Below, piece by piece: positions 36,767-45,308 of a stretch of 64,000 bases of DNA. Below the pieces are notes generated by a model. The model was not told the DNA's origin. It did no database searches and worked only from the letters and a program-made list of their open reading frames with translations. The position numbers were made by a program, and so were the translations under genes. This DNA comes from Bacteroidia bacterium. GTDB lineage: Bacteria > Bacteroidota > Bacteroidia > Bacteroidales > Dysgonomonadaceae. The stretch lies in the NCBI GenBank assembly GCA_030538215.1, contig JAUNUM010000004.1:1-64000 (forward strand), read 5' to 3'. Each line of letters starts with the position of its first letter. Position 1 is the first letter of the stretch.

Positions 36767-37769
36767 AATAATCGATAAAATCATTTATATCCTCCTCCGA
36801 TGTATCCCACGAGCAAACAAGCCGCCATTCATTCCGTGATTCATCCCACGGATAAAAGAAATATTTCTCCAACAGTTTATCAATAATATTTTTTGGAGCA
36901 ATGAAGAAAATTTCGTTAGACTCTACTCTTTGCGTTATCTCAACACTCAGCTGTCGCATTTGTTCAGCCATTTTTTGTGCTGCCGCATTAGAATGGCGGG
37001 CATTTTCCAACCAAATATTTTCGCTGATATAAGGAGTAAATTGTGCTGAAATAAACCGCATTTTAGAATACAACTGCGTGGTTTGCTTGCGGTAATATTT
37101 CATATTTGCTGCCAATTCTTTTCGCAACGGCACAATTACTTCACCCATCATTAGACCGTTTTTGGTGCCGCCAAGCGTAAAAATATCTACACCACAATCT
37201 ACCGTCATTTCTTTCAACGAAACGTTCAAAAAAGCACAAGCATTGGCAATACGTGTTCCGTCAATAAAGAGGTACATATCGTGTTCATGCGCCAAATCGG
37301 CAAGCGTTTTTATTTCTTGGGGCGTGTAAGCCGTTCCCATTTCGGTAGTTTGTGAAATAGCGATAACCTTCGGTTGCGAATGATGCTCGAAACCAAAACC
37401 GTGCAAATGTGCACGAACCAGCTCGGGAGTGAGTTTTCCATCGGGCGTGGGAATTTCTTTCAACACACAACCGGTAAACTTGGTAGGAGCACCACATTCA
37501 TCTACTGCAATATGCGCCGTTGAAGCACAAATAATGCTATGAAAAGACAACGTGCAAACTTGCAATGCAATAACATTTGCTCCGGTTCCGTTGAGAACAA
37601 AAAAGGGCTCAATACCATCTTTTCCAATCAAACTCTTTACCGCTTTTTCTGCGTCGCGTGTCCATTTATCATCGCCATAACCAATTGCATGATCCTTGTT
37701 GGCATCCATTATTGCCTGCAATATTCGCGGGTGTACCCCCGAGTTGTTGTCGCTCCCAAAACTTCGCAT
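36747..37769 (-). CDS. ltaE: Low-specificity L-threonine aldolase
   Basis: A 340-residue PLP enzyme of the beta-eliminating lyase/threonine aldolase fold-type I family, cleaving L-threonine or allo-threonine to glycine and acetaldehyde. Seen: N-terminal RSFGSDNNSGVHPRIL, YGDDKWT, FLNGTGANV-type region (VLNGTGANVIAL), DGTRIANA at 170-177 and the PLP lysine Lys203 in FTLGGTKNGLMMGE. The C-terminus (LKFLTS) is encoded in a repeat element, so its last residues may be unlike relatives. It has its own promoter upstream. Confidence 0.92.
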   Translation of the reverse strand: MRSFGSDNNSGVHPRILQAIMDANKDHAIGYGDDKWTRDAEKAVKSLIGKDGIEPFFVLNGTGANVIALQVCTLSFHSIICASTAHIAVDECGAPTKFTGCVLKEIPTPDGKLTPELVRAHLHGFGFEHHSQPKVIAISQTTEMGTAYTPQEIKTLADLAHEHDMYLFIDGTRIANACAFLNVSLKEMTVDCGVDIFTLGGTKNGLMMGEVIVPLRKELAANMKYYRKQTTQLYSKMRFISAQFTPYISENIWLENARHSNAAAQKMAEQMRQLSVEITQRVESNEIFFIAPKNIIDKLLEKYFFYPWDESRNEWRLVCSWDTSEEDINDFIDYLKFLTS

Positions 37770-37792
37770 AAAACATTATTATAAATGAAATA

Positions 37793-37800
37793 CAAATGTA
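37793..37800 (-). promoter_or_regulatory. -7 promoter box of the threonine aldolase gene
   Basis: On the - strand this reads TACATTTG (TAnnTTTG), 23 bp before the start at 37769. Confidence 0.5.
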
Positions 37801-37879
37801 CAAAACATTTTAAAGAGAAATCAATAAATCATTATTTCTCATTTCTAAGTAGCTGATAAGAATTATTGTTTGATGATAC

Positions 37880-39214
37880 TTATTTAAGTGCAGATGAATT
37901 CATCAACACCGGATTCGATATATCTTCAAAAATTTCCAAACCGAAATAAGAAACAGCTGCTGTTACATGATCAAAAATATCGGACATTATATTTTCATAT
38001 TCCGCCCAATTGGTAGTGGCGGTAAAAACGTAAAGTTCCAATGGTAATCCTTGTGCCGTAGGCGCCAACTGACGCACTAAAAGCAAAAGCTCCTTGTGCA
38101 CTTGAGGATGGCTTTTCAGATATAATTCCACGTATTTTCTAAAAAGCCCCATGTTTGTAAAATTTCGTCCGTTCAAAGGAAGGCTTCTGTCAGCCTTTAT
38201 TTCGTTGTTAAATGTATCTATAATCGACTTTCGCTCATCTATATAACCCGTAAGAAGTTGTATTTTTCTAAAGTGTTCCAGCTCATCGTCACTTATATAA
38301 TGAATGGTTGATTGTTTTATGTTTATAGCCCTTTTTATACGCCGTCCCCCCGCATCAGTCATTCCGCGCCAATTCTGAAACGCCTCGGTAACCAAAGAAT
38401 ATGGTGGAATGGTGGTAATGGTTTTATCGAAATTTAAAATCTTTACGGTGGTGAGATTAATTTTTATTACATCGCCATCCACGCCATATTTGGGCATAGT
38501 TATCCAGTCGCCAATACGCACCATATCGTTTGACGAAACTTGCACGCTTGCCACCAAACCCAAAATTGTATCCTTGAAAATTAACAGCAAAATAGCCGAA
38601 GCCGCACCCAAACCGGCAAGAATATTAGTAGGAGTTTTACCAACAAAAAGCGATATGATGATGATGGCTCCGATAAAATAGAGAAATATCTTAATTAGTT
38701 GCCCAAAACTTTCAACAGGTTTATCCTTAAAATCATTCTTTGATTTTAAAGTGTCCATAAGCGAGTTGATAATTGAAACACACAGCCGGATAAAATAAAA
38801 AACAAGAAAGACATCGAATACCTTTAGCGAAAATTTCATTATAGCCGGAAAATCGTTTAGAATTATCGGAATAGCGCCCTTTATTATACTGATGGGAACA
38901 ATCATTGCCAAGTATTTTGGAAACTTATTAGTTATCAAATGATTGGTGACAGACAAACGTGTAATTTGCACTGTTCGTTTGAGAACAAGCGTAATAAGGC
39001 TACGTGTTAAAACTTGTATAATATACACAAGTATAATGAGCACTATAAGCAAAAAGACTGCATTAATAATACCAATATATGCATCGGGCACACCAATATT
39101 TTGGAGAAAATTTTTTGACCATCCACCAATAATATTCGTGGTTTGTTGTGTTAAGGCTTCTACCTTATCATTTTCTATATTCTCCCTCAATCCCTCAATT
39201 TCGTTTTGTAACAT
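37880..39214 (-). CDS. MscS family mechanosensitive channel (YbdG-like)
   Basis: A 444-residue membrane protein. About five hydrophobic helices lie between residues 45 and 235 (AVFLLIVLIILVYIIQVL, LKVFDVFLVFYFIRL, FLYFIGAIIIISLFVG). The pore helix plus beta domain follow: LAGLGAASAILLLIFKDTILGLVASVQVSSNDMVRIGDWI and VKINLTTVKILNFDKTITTIPPYSLV. The 60-90 residue insert before the C-terminal domain is typical of YbdG-like channels. It releases solutes under osmotic downshock. Promoter TAACTTTG lies 30 bp upstream; convergent to nothing. Confidence 0.93.
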   Translation of the reverse strand: MLQNEIEGLRENIENDKVEALTQQTTNIIGGWSKNFLQNIGVPDAYIGIINAVFLLIVLIILVYIIQVLTRSLITLVLKRTVQITRLSVTNHLITNKFPKYLAMIVPISIIKGAIPIILNDFPAIMKFSLKVFDVFLVFYFIRLCVSIINSLMDTLKSKNDFKDKPVESFGQLIKIFLYFIGAIIIISLFVGKTPTNILAGLGAASAILLLIFKDTILGLVASVQVSSNDMVRIGDWITMPKYGVDGDVIKINLTTVKILNFDKTITTIPPYSLVTEAFQNWRGMTDAGGRRIKRAINIKQSTIHYISDDELEHFRKIQLLTGYIDERKSIIDTFNNEIKADRSLPLNGRNFTNMGLFRKYVELYLKSHPQVHKELLLLVRQLAPTAQGLPLELYVFTATTNWAEYENIMSDIFDHVTAAVSYFGLEIFEDISNPVLMNSSALK

Positions 39215-39243
39215 GTTTTATTTCTATTTTATTTTTGAAGTTG

Positions 39244-39251
39244 CAAAGTTA
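39244..39251 (-). promoter_or_regulatory. -7 promoter box of the MscS gene
   Basis: Read on the - strand, TAACTTTG matches TAnnTTTG; it lies 29 bp before the start codon at 39214. Confidence 0.55.
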
Positions 39252-39338
39252 ATCATAATAGGTCGAAGAAACTTTTTTAAACTCTAAAGGAACTTTAAAA
39301 TACTTGTGGGAAAGACAATGTATTTGATGAAATAAATG

Positions 39339-39346
39339 TATATTTG
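39339..39346 (+). promoter_or_regulatory. -7 promoter box of the carboxynorspermidine synthase gene
   Basis: TATATTTG matches TAnnTTTG and lies 104 bp before the ATG at 39451. The leader between them contains CAGAGATA/CAGAAATC word repeats. Confidence 0.45.
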
Positions 39347-39450
39347 TGTTTCAGAAATCAGAGATAGGATTATATTATAATGTCAGAGATAAAAACTAAC
39401 GATCTTTATACCTGAAATCTGAAGTCTAATAGTTTCTAAAAAAAATAAAA

Positions 39451-40653
39451 ATGGGAAAAGTATTGATCATCGGAGCCGGTGGCGTAGGCACAGTAGTTGC
39501 CAATAAAGTGGCTCAAAACAGTGAAATTTTCACGGATATTATGCTGGCAAGTCGCACCAAAAGCAAATGTGATGCTATTGCAGAAGATGTTAAGAACAGA
39601 ACAGGTATAACCATCAAAACAGCCAAAGTGGATGCCGATAGTGTACCCGAATTAGTGAAACTCTTCAACGAATACAAACCAGAACTAGTTATTAATGTGG
39701 CACTTCCATATCAGGATTTAACAATTATGGATGCTTGTCTTGAATGTGGCGTTCATTATTTAGATACAGCCAATTACGAACCGAAAGACGAAGCCAAATT
39801 CGAATATAAATGGCAATGGGCATATCAGGATAAATTTCGCGAAGCGGGCCTTACGGCCATTCTCGGCTGTGGATTTGACCCCGGAGTAACCAGCATTTTC
39901 ACAGCATACGCCGCTAAACATTATTTCGACGAAATTCATTATCTCGACATCGTAGATTGCAACGCGGGCGACCACGGTAAAGCATTTGCCACCAACTTCA
40001 ACCCCGAAATTAATATTCGTGAAGTAACCCAAAAAGGAAAATACTGGGAAAACGGAAAATGGGTGGAAACCGAGCCGCACGAAATTCACAAACCGCTTAA
40101 TTATCCCAACATAGGTCCAAAAGAATCATATGTGATTTATCACGAAGAATTGGAATCATTAGTAAAAAACTTCCCCACCATCAAACGCGCACGTTTTTGG
40201 ATGACTTTCGGACAAGAGTATCTCACGCATTTACGTGTAATTCAGAATATCGGGATGGCACGTATTGACGAAGTGGAATACAACGGACAAAAAATCGTTC
40301 CCATTCAATTTCTTAAAGCCGTTCTCCCCGATCCGGGCGATTTAGGTGAAAACTACACGGGCGAAACATCCATCGGCTGCCGAATTCGCGGAATAAAAGA
40401 CGGAAAAGAGCGCACATACTATGTTTACAACAATTGCAGCCACCAAGCTGCTTACGAAGAAACCGGCGCGCAAGGCGTTAGTTACACAACAGGTGTTCCG
40501 GCAACCATTGGAGCTATGATGTTCCTAAAGGGATTGTGGCGCAAACCGGGTGTTTTCAACGTAGAAGAATTCAATCCCGATCCATTTATGGAACAACTCA
40601 ACAAACAAGGCTTGCCCTGGCACGAATTGTTTGATGTGGATTTGGAAGTATGA
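39451..40653 (+). CDS. Carboxynorspermidine/carboxyspermidine synthase (saccharopine dehydrogenase family)
   Basis: A 400-residue NAD(P)-dependent enzyme. An N-terminal Rossmann fold has GAGGVGTVVANKVAQ, followed by DVKNRTG, LVINVALPYQDLTIMDACLECGVHYLDTANYEP and CGFDPGVTSIFTAYAAKHY; then DCNAGDHGKAFATNFNPEINIREV and a C-terminal GVSYTTGVPATIGAMMFLKG. This pattern is that of carboxy(nor)spermidine dehydrogenase, which makes carboxyspermidine from putrescine and aspartate semialdehyde. The partner decarboxylase (nspC) is not in the window. Distinguishing it from a true saccharopine dehydrogenase rests on motifs recalled from the family. Confidence 0.88.
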   Translation: MGKVLIIGAGGVGTVVANKVAQNSEIFTDIMLASRTKSKCDAIAEDVKNRTGITIKTAKVDADSVPELVKLFNEYKPELVINVALPYQDLTIMDACLECGVHYLDTANYEPKDEAKFEYKWQWAYQDKFREAGLTAILGCGFDPGVTSIFTAYAAKHYFDEIHYLDIVDCNAGDHGKAFATNFNPEINIREVTQKGKYWENGKWVETEPHEIHKPLNYPNIGPKESYVIYHEELESLVKNFPTIKRARFWMTFGQEYLTHLRVIQNIGMARIDEVEYNGQKIVPIQFLKAVLPDPGDLGENYTGETSIGCRIRGIKDGKERTYYVYNNCSHQAAYEETGAQGVSYTTGVPATIGAMMFLKGLWRKPGVFNVEEFNPDPFMEQLNKQGLPWHELFDVDLEV

Positions 40654-40680
40654 TATCGATTTGTTTCGTTTGCTGACAAA

Positions 40681-40720
40681 AACAAACCCGCAAGACAATA
40701 GCTGTTTTGCGGGTTTATTA
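40681..40720 (+). terminator. Terminator after carboxynorspermidine synthase
   Basis: Stem AAACCCGCAA (40684-40693) / TTGCGGGTTT (40707-40716), with flanking A and T residues. It lies 31 bp after the stop. Confidence 0.8.
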
Positions 40721-40939
40721 TTTCTGATTGCAACTTTAATGAGATAAGGCTTTTGGCAACATATAATCAATAATTTGCTCTATTTTTTAATAAATCGTTC
40801 CCATTTATTCCTTAATAAGTGCCAAACACAAATTAGTTTATAGTATTCATAAATAAATCGACATGATTTATTTCTTCATTCTCTTTATGAAACCATTAAG
40901 CCATAAAGAGTAATATCGTCTTATTTTATTGAACTCACA

Positions 40940-42424
40940 TTAACTTATTGTTTTTCTTCCGCTCAGAGATTCATGCATCGCTTTAGCGGCTTTTCTTCCA
41001 TCGCCCATGGCGAGAATTACGGTTGCCCCGCCGCGAACGATATCGCCACCGGCAAAAATGGTTTCATCGGCAGTTTGCATCGTATCGGCATTTACTACAA
41101 TGGTTCCCCACGAGGTAACTTCTAATCCCGAGAACGATTGTGGAATTAACGGATTAGGCGAAACACCAACGCTCACAATAACTTCATCCACATCTATCCA
41201 AACCGTATCGCCTTCTATTTCCACCGGTTTTCTTCTTCCGGAGGAATCGGGTTCACCCAGTTTCATTCGTTGCAACAACATTCTCTGTACACGTCCGCGT
41301 TCATCGCCTTCATATCGGAGTGGATTGTGAAGTGTCAGAAAATCAATACCTTCTTCTTTGGCGTGTTTCACTTCTTCTACACGTGCAGGCATCTCTTCTT
41401 CCGAACGCCGATAAACAATCATCGCTTTTTCGGCGCCCAATCGACGAGCTGTTCGTACAGCATCCATCGCCGTATTTCCACCACCGATAACTGCTACCCG
41501 TTTTCCCATCTGCACAGGCGTATCACTTTCGGGATCGGCAGCTTGCATCAGGTTTACACGTGTTAAATACTCGTTACATGACATCACGCCAATCAGATTT
41601 TCACCCGGAATATTCATAAAGTTCGGTAATCCGGCACCACTTCCAATAAAAATACCCTGATAGCCTTCAACCTTCAGATCTTCTTGAGATATGGTTTTTC
41701 CGATAATACAGTTGGTGATAAATTTAACGCCCATTTGCTTCAACACATCTATTTCCACATCTACAATATCATTGGGAAGGCGAAATTCAGGAATTCCGTA
41801 TCTAAGCACACCACCAAGTTCGTGCAACGCTTCAAAAACCGTAACATCGTAGCCCAATTTAATCATATCGCCGGCAAAAGCCAATCCTGCTGGTCCGGAG
41901 CCCACAACTGCAATTTTCATTTCGTTTGCGGGAGCAATATAGGGAATGGAGATATTTCCGCTTTCGCGTTCAAAATCGGCAGCAAACCGCTCCAAATATC
42001 CGATAGCAACCGGTTCTTTATTCAATTTTAGTGTATAAAAACACTGACTTTCGCATTGCCTTTCCTGTGGACAAACCCTGCCGCAAACGGCAGGCAGAGC
42101 GCTGGTTTCTTTCAAAGCTTTTGCCGCTTCCAAAATTTCACCGCGCTCAATATTCTTAATAAATTTAGGAATATTTATCTCAACCGGACAACCTGTAATG
42201 CAGGTAGGATTTACGCAATCTAAGCAGCGTTGCGCTTCGGCTTGTGCTTGCTCTAGAGTGAGTCCCAAGTTCACTTCATCGTATGTGCGGCTTCTGATTT
42301 CAGCTTCTACTTCGGGCATTTTTACACGAACGATATCAGTTCTTTCTTTGTTTTTTATCGTTTTGCGTAGTTCTTCGCGCCACGATTGTGCACGTTCTGC
42401 CTGCAAATATTCTTGTGTTGACAT
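40940..42424 (-). CDS. NfnB/GltA-like NADPH-binding subunit (glutamate synthase small-chain family)
   Basis: A 494-residue flavo-iron-sulfur protein. N-terminal [4Fe-4S] cysteines are Cys67, 70, 75 and 79 (CLDCVNPTCITGCP), and a second set is 114, 118, 124, 128 (CGRVCPQERQCESQC). The FAD site is VVGSGPAGLAFAG, the NAD(P) site VIGGGNTAMDAVRTARRLG. The C-terminal FAD motif GGDIVRGGATVILAMGDGRKAA is intact. The upstream gene on the same strand (78 bp away) encodes an NfnA-like partner. Together they resemble NADH-dependent ferredoxin:NADP+ oxidoreductase, which bifurcates electrons; the glutamate synthase large subunit is absent nearby, which argues against a GltD role. Confidence 0.88.
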   Translation of the reverse strand: MSTQEYLQAERAQSWREELRKTIKNKERTDIVRVKMPEVEAEIRSRTYDEVNLGLTLEQAQAEAQRCLDCVNPTCITGCPVEINIPKFIKNIERGEILEAAKALKETSALPAVCGRVCPQERQCESQCFYTLKLNKEPVAIGYLERFAADFERESGNISIPYIAPANEMKIAVVGSGPAGLAFAGDMIKLGYDVTVFEALHELGGVLRYGIPEFRLPNDIVDVEIDVLKQMGVKFITNCIIGKTISQEDLKVEGYQGIFIGSGAGLPNFMNIPGENLIGVMSCNEYLTRVNLMQAADPESDTPVQMGKRVAVIGGGNTAMDAVRTARRLGAEKAMIVYRRSEEEMPARVEEVKHAKEEGIDFLTLHNPLRYEGDERGRVQRMLLQRMKLGEPDSSGRRKPVEIEGDTVWIDVDEVIVSVGVSPNPLIPQSFSGLEVTSWGTIVVNADTMQTADETIFAGGDIVRGGATVILAMGDGRKAAKAMHESLSGRKTIS

Positions 42425-42502
42425 TATTTTTAATCTTTGTTCTAAAAATCCTGTGTCTAATTTAAATAATCTTACCTATTCCTCAAAATCGCATATCGTA
42501 AA

Positions 42503-43285
42503 TTAATTATACGCTCTCAGCCGCATCAGCATTTCGTCGAAATCCACCTGGTGAGCATCGAATTCCGGTCCATCCACGCAAACAAACTTGGTCTGTCCGC
42601 CAACGGTAACACGGCAAGCACCGCACATTCCTGTACCGTCAACCATAATTGTGTTAAGTGAAGCAACGGTTGGAACATTGTATTTTTTTGTCATTTCCGA
42701 TACAAATTTCATCATGATGGCAGGGCCAATGGTAACGCATAGATTCACCTTTTCGCGCTGAATAACTTGCTCTACTCCGGTAGTGATCAATCCTTTTTGT
42801 CCATACGATCCGTCATCGGTCATAATTATCACTTCATCCGAAAATTTATCGACTTCATCCTCAAGAATAATCAAATCTTTGGAACGTGCCGCCAAAACCG
42901 TTATTACTTTGTTACCCGCTTTTTTCATGGCTTCAATTATCGGAAGCATTGGGGCAACGCCAACACCGCCACCGGCACAAAGAACGGTGCCGAAGTTTTC
43001 GATGTGTGTGGCTTTTCCCAACGGACCAACCAAGTCGGTAATATAATCTCCCGCTTCGAGCTGGCAAACTTTCTCTGATGACTTTCCAACCCGTTGGACT
43101 ACAAGTGTAATAGTGCCTTTCACCGGATCGGATGATGCAATAGTGTAAGGCACTCTTTCTCCTTTCTTGCCAACTCTAACCATAACAAAATGACCGGCCC
43201 TTCGACTTTTAGCAATCAACGGAGCTTCAATTTCAAATTTCACAACCCTATCGGAAAAGTTTTCTTTCGATATTATCCTATTCAT
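42503..43285 (-). CDS. NfnA-like FAD/NAD-binding [2Fe-2S] subunit (ferredoxin-NADP reductase family)
   Basis: A 260-residue protein. FAD-binding barrel (RVPYTIASSDPVKGTITLVVQRVGKSS) precedes an NAD-binding domain (LCAGGGVGVAPMLPIIEAM, IMTDDGSYGQKGLIT). The C-terminal [2Fe-2S] cysteine set is DGTGMCGACRVTV and FVCVDG. It matches sulfide dehydrogenase/NfnA proteins. It is the first gene of the nfnAB pair, with its promoter directly upstream. Confidence 0.9.
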   Translation of the reverse strand: MNRIISKENFSDRVVKFEIEAPLIAKSRRAGHFVMVRVGKKGERVPYTIASSDPVKGTITLVVQRVGKSSEKVCQLEAGDYITDLVGPLGKATHIENFGTVLCAGGGVGVAPMLPIIEAMKKAGNKVITVLAARSKDLIILEDEVDKFSDEVIIMTDDGSYGQKGLITTGVEQVIQREKVNLCVTIGPAIMMKFVSEMTKKYNVPTVASLNTIMVDGTGMCGACRVTVGGQTKFVCVDGPEFDAHQVDFDEMLMRLRAYN

Positions 43286-43316
43286 AGTAATCAGACAATT
43301 TTTTCACAAAAGTAGG

Positions 43317-43324
43317 AATATAAA
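43317..43324 (-). promoter_or_regulatory. -7 promoter box of the nfnAB pair
   Basis: On the - strand TACTTTTG matches TAnnTTTG, 31 bp before the start at 43285. Confidence 0.55.
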
Positions 43325-43418
43325 TTTAGAAAATAGATGCCTCGTGCGACTTACTTGCGGATTAAGTTGATAAATAAAACCCCAAGCTCAATTTATTTCA
43401 CAATTTAAACAAAATGGT

Positions 43419-43426
43419 TATCTTTG
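43419..43426 (+). promoter_or_regulatory. -7 promoter box of ssrA
   Basis: TATCTTTG matches TAnnTTTG, 36 bp before the mature tmRNA 5' end, leaving a short 5' leader to be processed. It is divergent from the nfnAB promoter. Confidence 0.55.
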
Positions 43427-43462
43427 CATTTCGAAAATTATTCTAATTTCATCAATTAATAT

Positions 43463-43863
43463 GGGCTTGACCGGTTTTGACAGCGGGCAGAAGTGGTTTG
43501 TAAGCATGCAGTGCGTTGTTGGTTTGCACTTTAATATCAATCTTCAAAGCTATAACTGGCAATAATAACAATTACGCTCTTGCTGCGTAACCGAAGTATA
43601 GTAGGTTAATCGCTTAATCTCGACCAAGGTGTCGAGACAAGACATCACCCGGAAGCTGTGGCTTCGAAGCGTACCGATAAGGTGGTGCAGGCAAATCGGA
43701 GATAGGATTGGGGAAGCTTTGGCTCCTTTCCGAAACTAAAGAAGATAAGGATTGAGTTTGGTGGTTTCAGTCGCGCTCTTTCTCGAAAACTAAAATGAAA
43801 CTAAGCATGTAGAAAGCAAGTTAATTCCTCGTTTGGACGAGGGTTCGACTCCCTCCAGGTCCA
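43463..43863 (+). ncRNA. ssrA: tmRNA (ssrA)
   Basis: The 5' end reads GGGCTTG, which pairs with CAGGTCC (43856-43862) as the seven-base-pair acceptor stem, allowing G-U pairs. GGTTCGACTCCC near the 3' end is the T arm. The body has GACAGCGGGCAG and AAGCATGCAGTG as in other Bacteroidota tmRNAs. The tag frame is GGC AAT AAT AAC AAT TAC GCT CTT GCT GCG TAA, giving GNNNNYALAA (43558-43590). tmRNA rescues stalled ribosomes. The bases after the discriminator A (43863) are CAA, so CCA is probably added by tRNA nucleotidyltransferase. Confidence 0.95.
43558..43590 (+). other. tmRNA tag reading frame
   Basis: Resume codon GGC at 43558, stop TAA at 43588-43590. Encoded tag GNNNNYALAA, close to the Bacteroidota GENNYALAA type with Asn in place of Glu at position 2 and one extra Asn. 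Confidence 0.85.
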
Positions 43864-43885
43864 CAAAGAAACAGAATAAAAGAAG

Positions 43886-43926
43886 AAAAGTCCTAGTAAT
43901 CATTGATTATTAGGACTTTTTTATTC
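43886..43926 (+). terminator. ssrA terminator
   Basis: Stem of about 17 bp: AAAAGTCCTAGTAATCA (43886-43902) against 43904-43920 with one G-T pair, followed by TT. The T-run TTTTTT overlaps the 3' arm. It lies 23 bp past the tmRNA 3' end. Confidence 0.9.
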
Positions 43927-44219
43927 TCTCATATCAAAAAAATGTCAGTTTCACTATTCTTCATCAAATAACAGTAATCTAAAAATATAAACCTTAAAAT
44001 ATAAATTAGAGTTCCACAAACAATCCAAGAAACTAATTAACTGATAGTTAACTCTTCAAAAATAATCGGAATTGAAAAAATTTATTCATTTGTGTAAACC
44101 TTAAAGTAAGTTATTCGTTATAGTCTATAGATTTACATTTTAAAATCATTCTAAATAACAATTACTCTCAGAAACTGTTTTGAATCCGTCAAAACAGTTT
44201 CTCAAAAAACTATAACTAA
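43927..44219. other. Leader spacer of the pyruvate dehydrogenase operon
   Basis: About 290 bp of AT-rich DNA without a convincing reading frame. The only structure found is the palindromic repeat at 44170-44202. No exact TAnnTTTG box was found close to the E1 alpha start; TTCATTTG in the stretch before 44100 is the nearest variant. Confidence 0.5.
44170..44202. repeat. Dispersed palindrome, arms AGAAACTGTTTT, second copy
   Basis: Arms at 44170-44181 and 44191-44202 are identical to those of 31258-31293; orientation is inverted. It ends 17 bp before the E1 alpha ATG, so it would form a hairpin in the leader right before translation start. Confidence 0.75.
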
Positions 44220-45308
44220 ATGATTTTTGAAGACTTTAACCCGTCGGAAGATAAGCTGCTCAAAATTATCGATAATGATGGTAAGGTTATCCAACCCGAC
44301 TTATTTCCGGAAATATCCGATAATACTATTGTTGAAGCCTACAAAGCTATGCTTTTTGAACGCGTGGCAGATGAAATGGCCGTATCGTACCAGCGGCAAG
44401 GACGCATGTTTACCTATCCGCCCAACAAAGGACAGGAAGCCATTCACATTGCTGCCGGAAACGTAATACGTGAAAACGACTGGTTTGTTCCGGCTTTTCG
44501 CGAAGTGGGATTGATGTTGGCAAAAGGTGTTTCGATGAAAGAAATTTTCATGTATTATAACGGTAACGAACAGGGAAGCAATTTTAAAAATGCTCCTCGT
44601 GTGTTGCCCATAAACGTACCTATCGGAACGCAGCTTCCACACGCCGTTGGAATAGGATACTCTATAAAATACCGAAAAACGGATGATATAGTGTTTACGT
44701 ACATTGGCGACGGCGGTACGTCGGAAGGCGATTTTAGTGAAGCATTGAATTTTGCCGGAGTTTGGCAGGTTCCCGTGATTTTCACCATCCAGAACAATCA
44801 ATACGCTATTTCCGTGCCGGTTTCCACGCAAACTAATTCCATTAATTTAGCAGTAAAATCGATGGCATTCGGCATCCCGGGTATAAAAGTGGATGGAAAC
44901 GATTTCTTCGCCATGTATCTGGTATATCAAAAAGCATCCGAACATGCACGTTCCGGTAAAGGACCGGTACTTATAGAAGCGCTGACCTACAGATGTGGCG
45001 CTCACACCACTTCTGACGATCCTTCACGATATCGCACAAAAGAAGAAGAAGAAAAATGGGAATTATCCGACCCGATGCTTCGCTTAAAGAAGTTTATGGA
45101 GGGCAAAGGAATCTGGAAAGAGGACGAGGAGAAACTACGAGAACAATATAAAAGAGAAATAGACAACCAGTTTCTTGAAGCGGAAAATTTCACTCCATAT
45201 CCGTTAAATGATGTATTTGATTATATGTATGTGGAAATGCCCGATGATTTAAAGAGACAGAAAGAAGAATATCAACAGTTTTTAGATTGGAAAGGAGGTC
45301 GCAAATGA
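44220..45308 (+). CDS. pdhA: Pyruvate dehydrogenase E1 component, alpha subunit
   Basis: A 362-residue thiamine-diphosphate enzyme subunit. The cofactor motif runs GDGGTSEGDFSEALNFAGVW with IQNNQYAISVPVSTQT, followed by the conserved loop YRCGAHTTSDDPSRYRTKEE. Together with E1 beta it decarboxylates a 2-oxo acid and acetylates the lipoyl group of E2. Gram-positive type PdhA proteins look most similar by eye; branched-chain 2-oxoacid dehydrogenase E1 alpha is the alternative. E1 beta overlaps it by four bases (ATGA), and E2 and E3 follow. Confidence 0.9.
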   Translation: MIFEDFNPSEDKLLKIIDNDGKVIQPDLFPEISDNTIVEAYKAMLFERVADEMAVSYQRQGRMFTYPPNKGQEAIHIAAGNVIRENDWFVPAFREVGLMLAKGVSMKEIFMYYNGNEQGSNFKNAPRVLPINVPIGTQLPHAVGIGYSIKYRKTDDIVFTYIGDGGTSEGDFSEALNFAGVWQVPVIFTIQNNQYAISVPVSTQTNSINLAVKSMAFGIPGIKVDGNDFFAMYLVYQKASEHARSGKGPVLIEALTYRCGAHTTSDDPSRYRTKEEEEKWELSDPMLRLKKFMEGKGIWKEDEEKLREQYKREIDNQFLEAENFTPYPLNDVFDYMYVEMPDDLKRQKEEYQQFLDWKGGRK

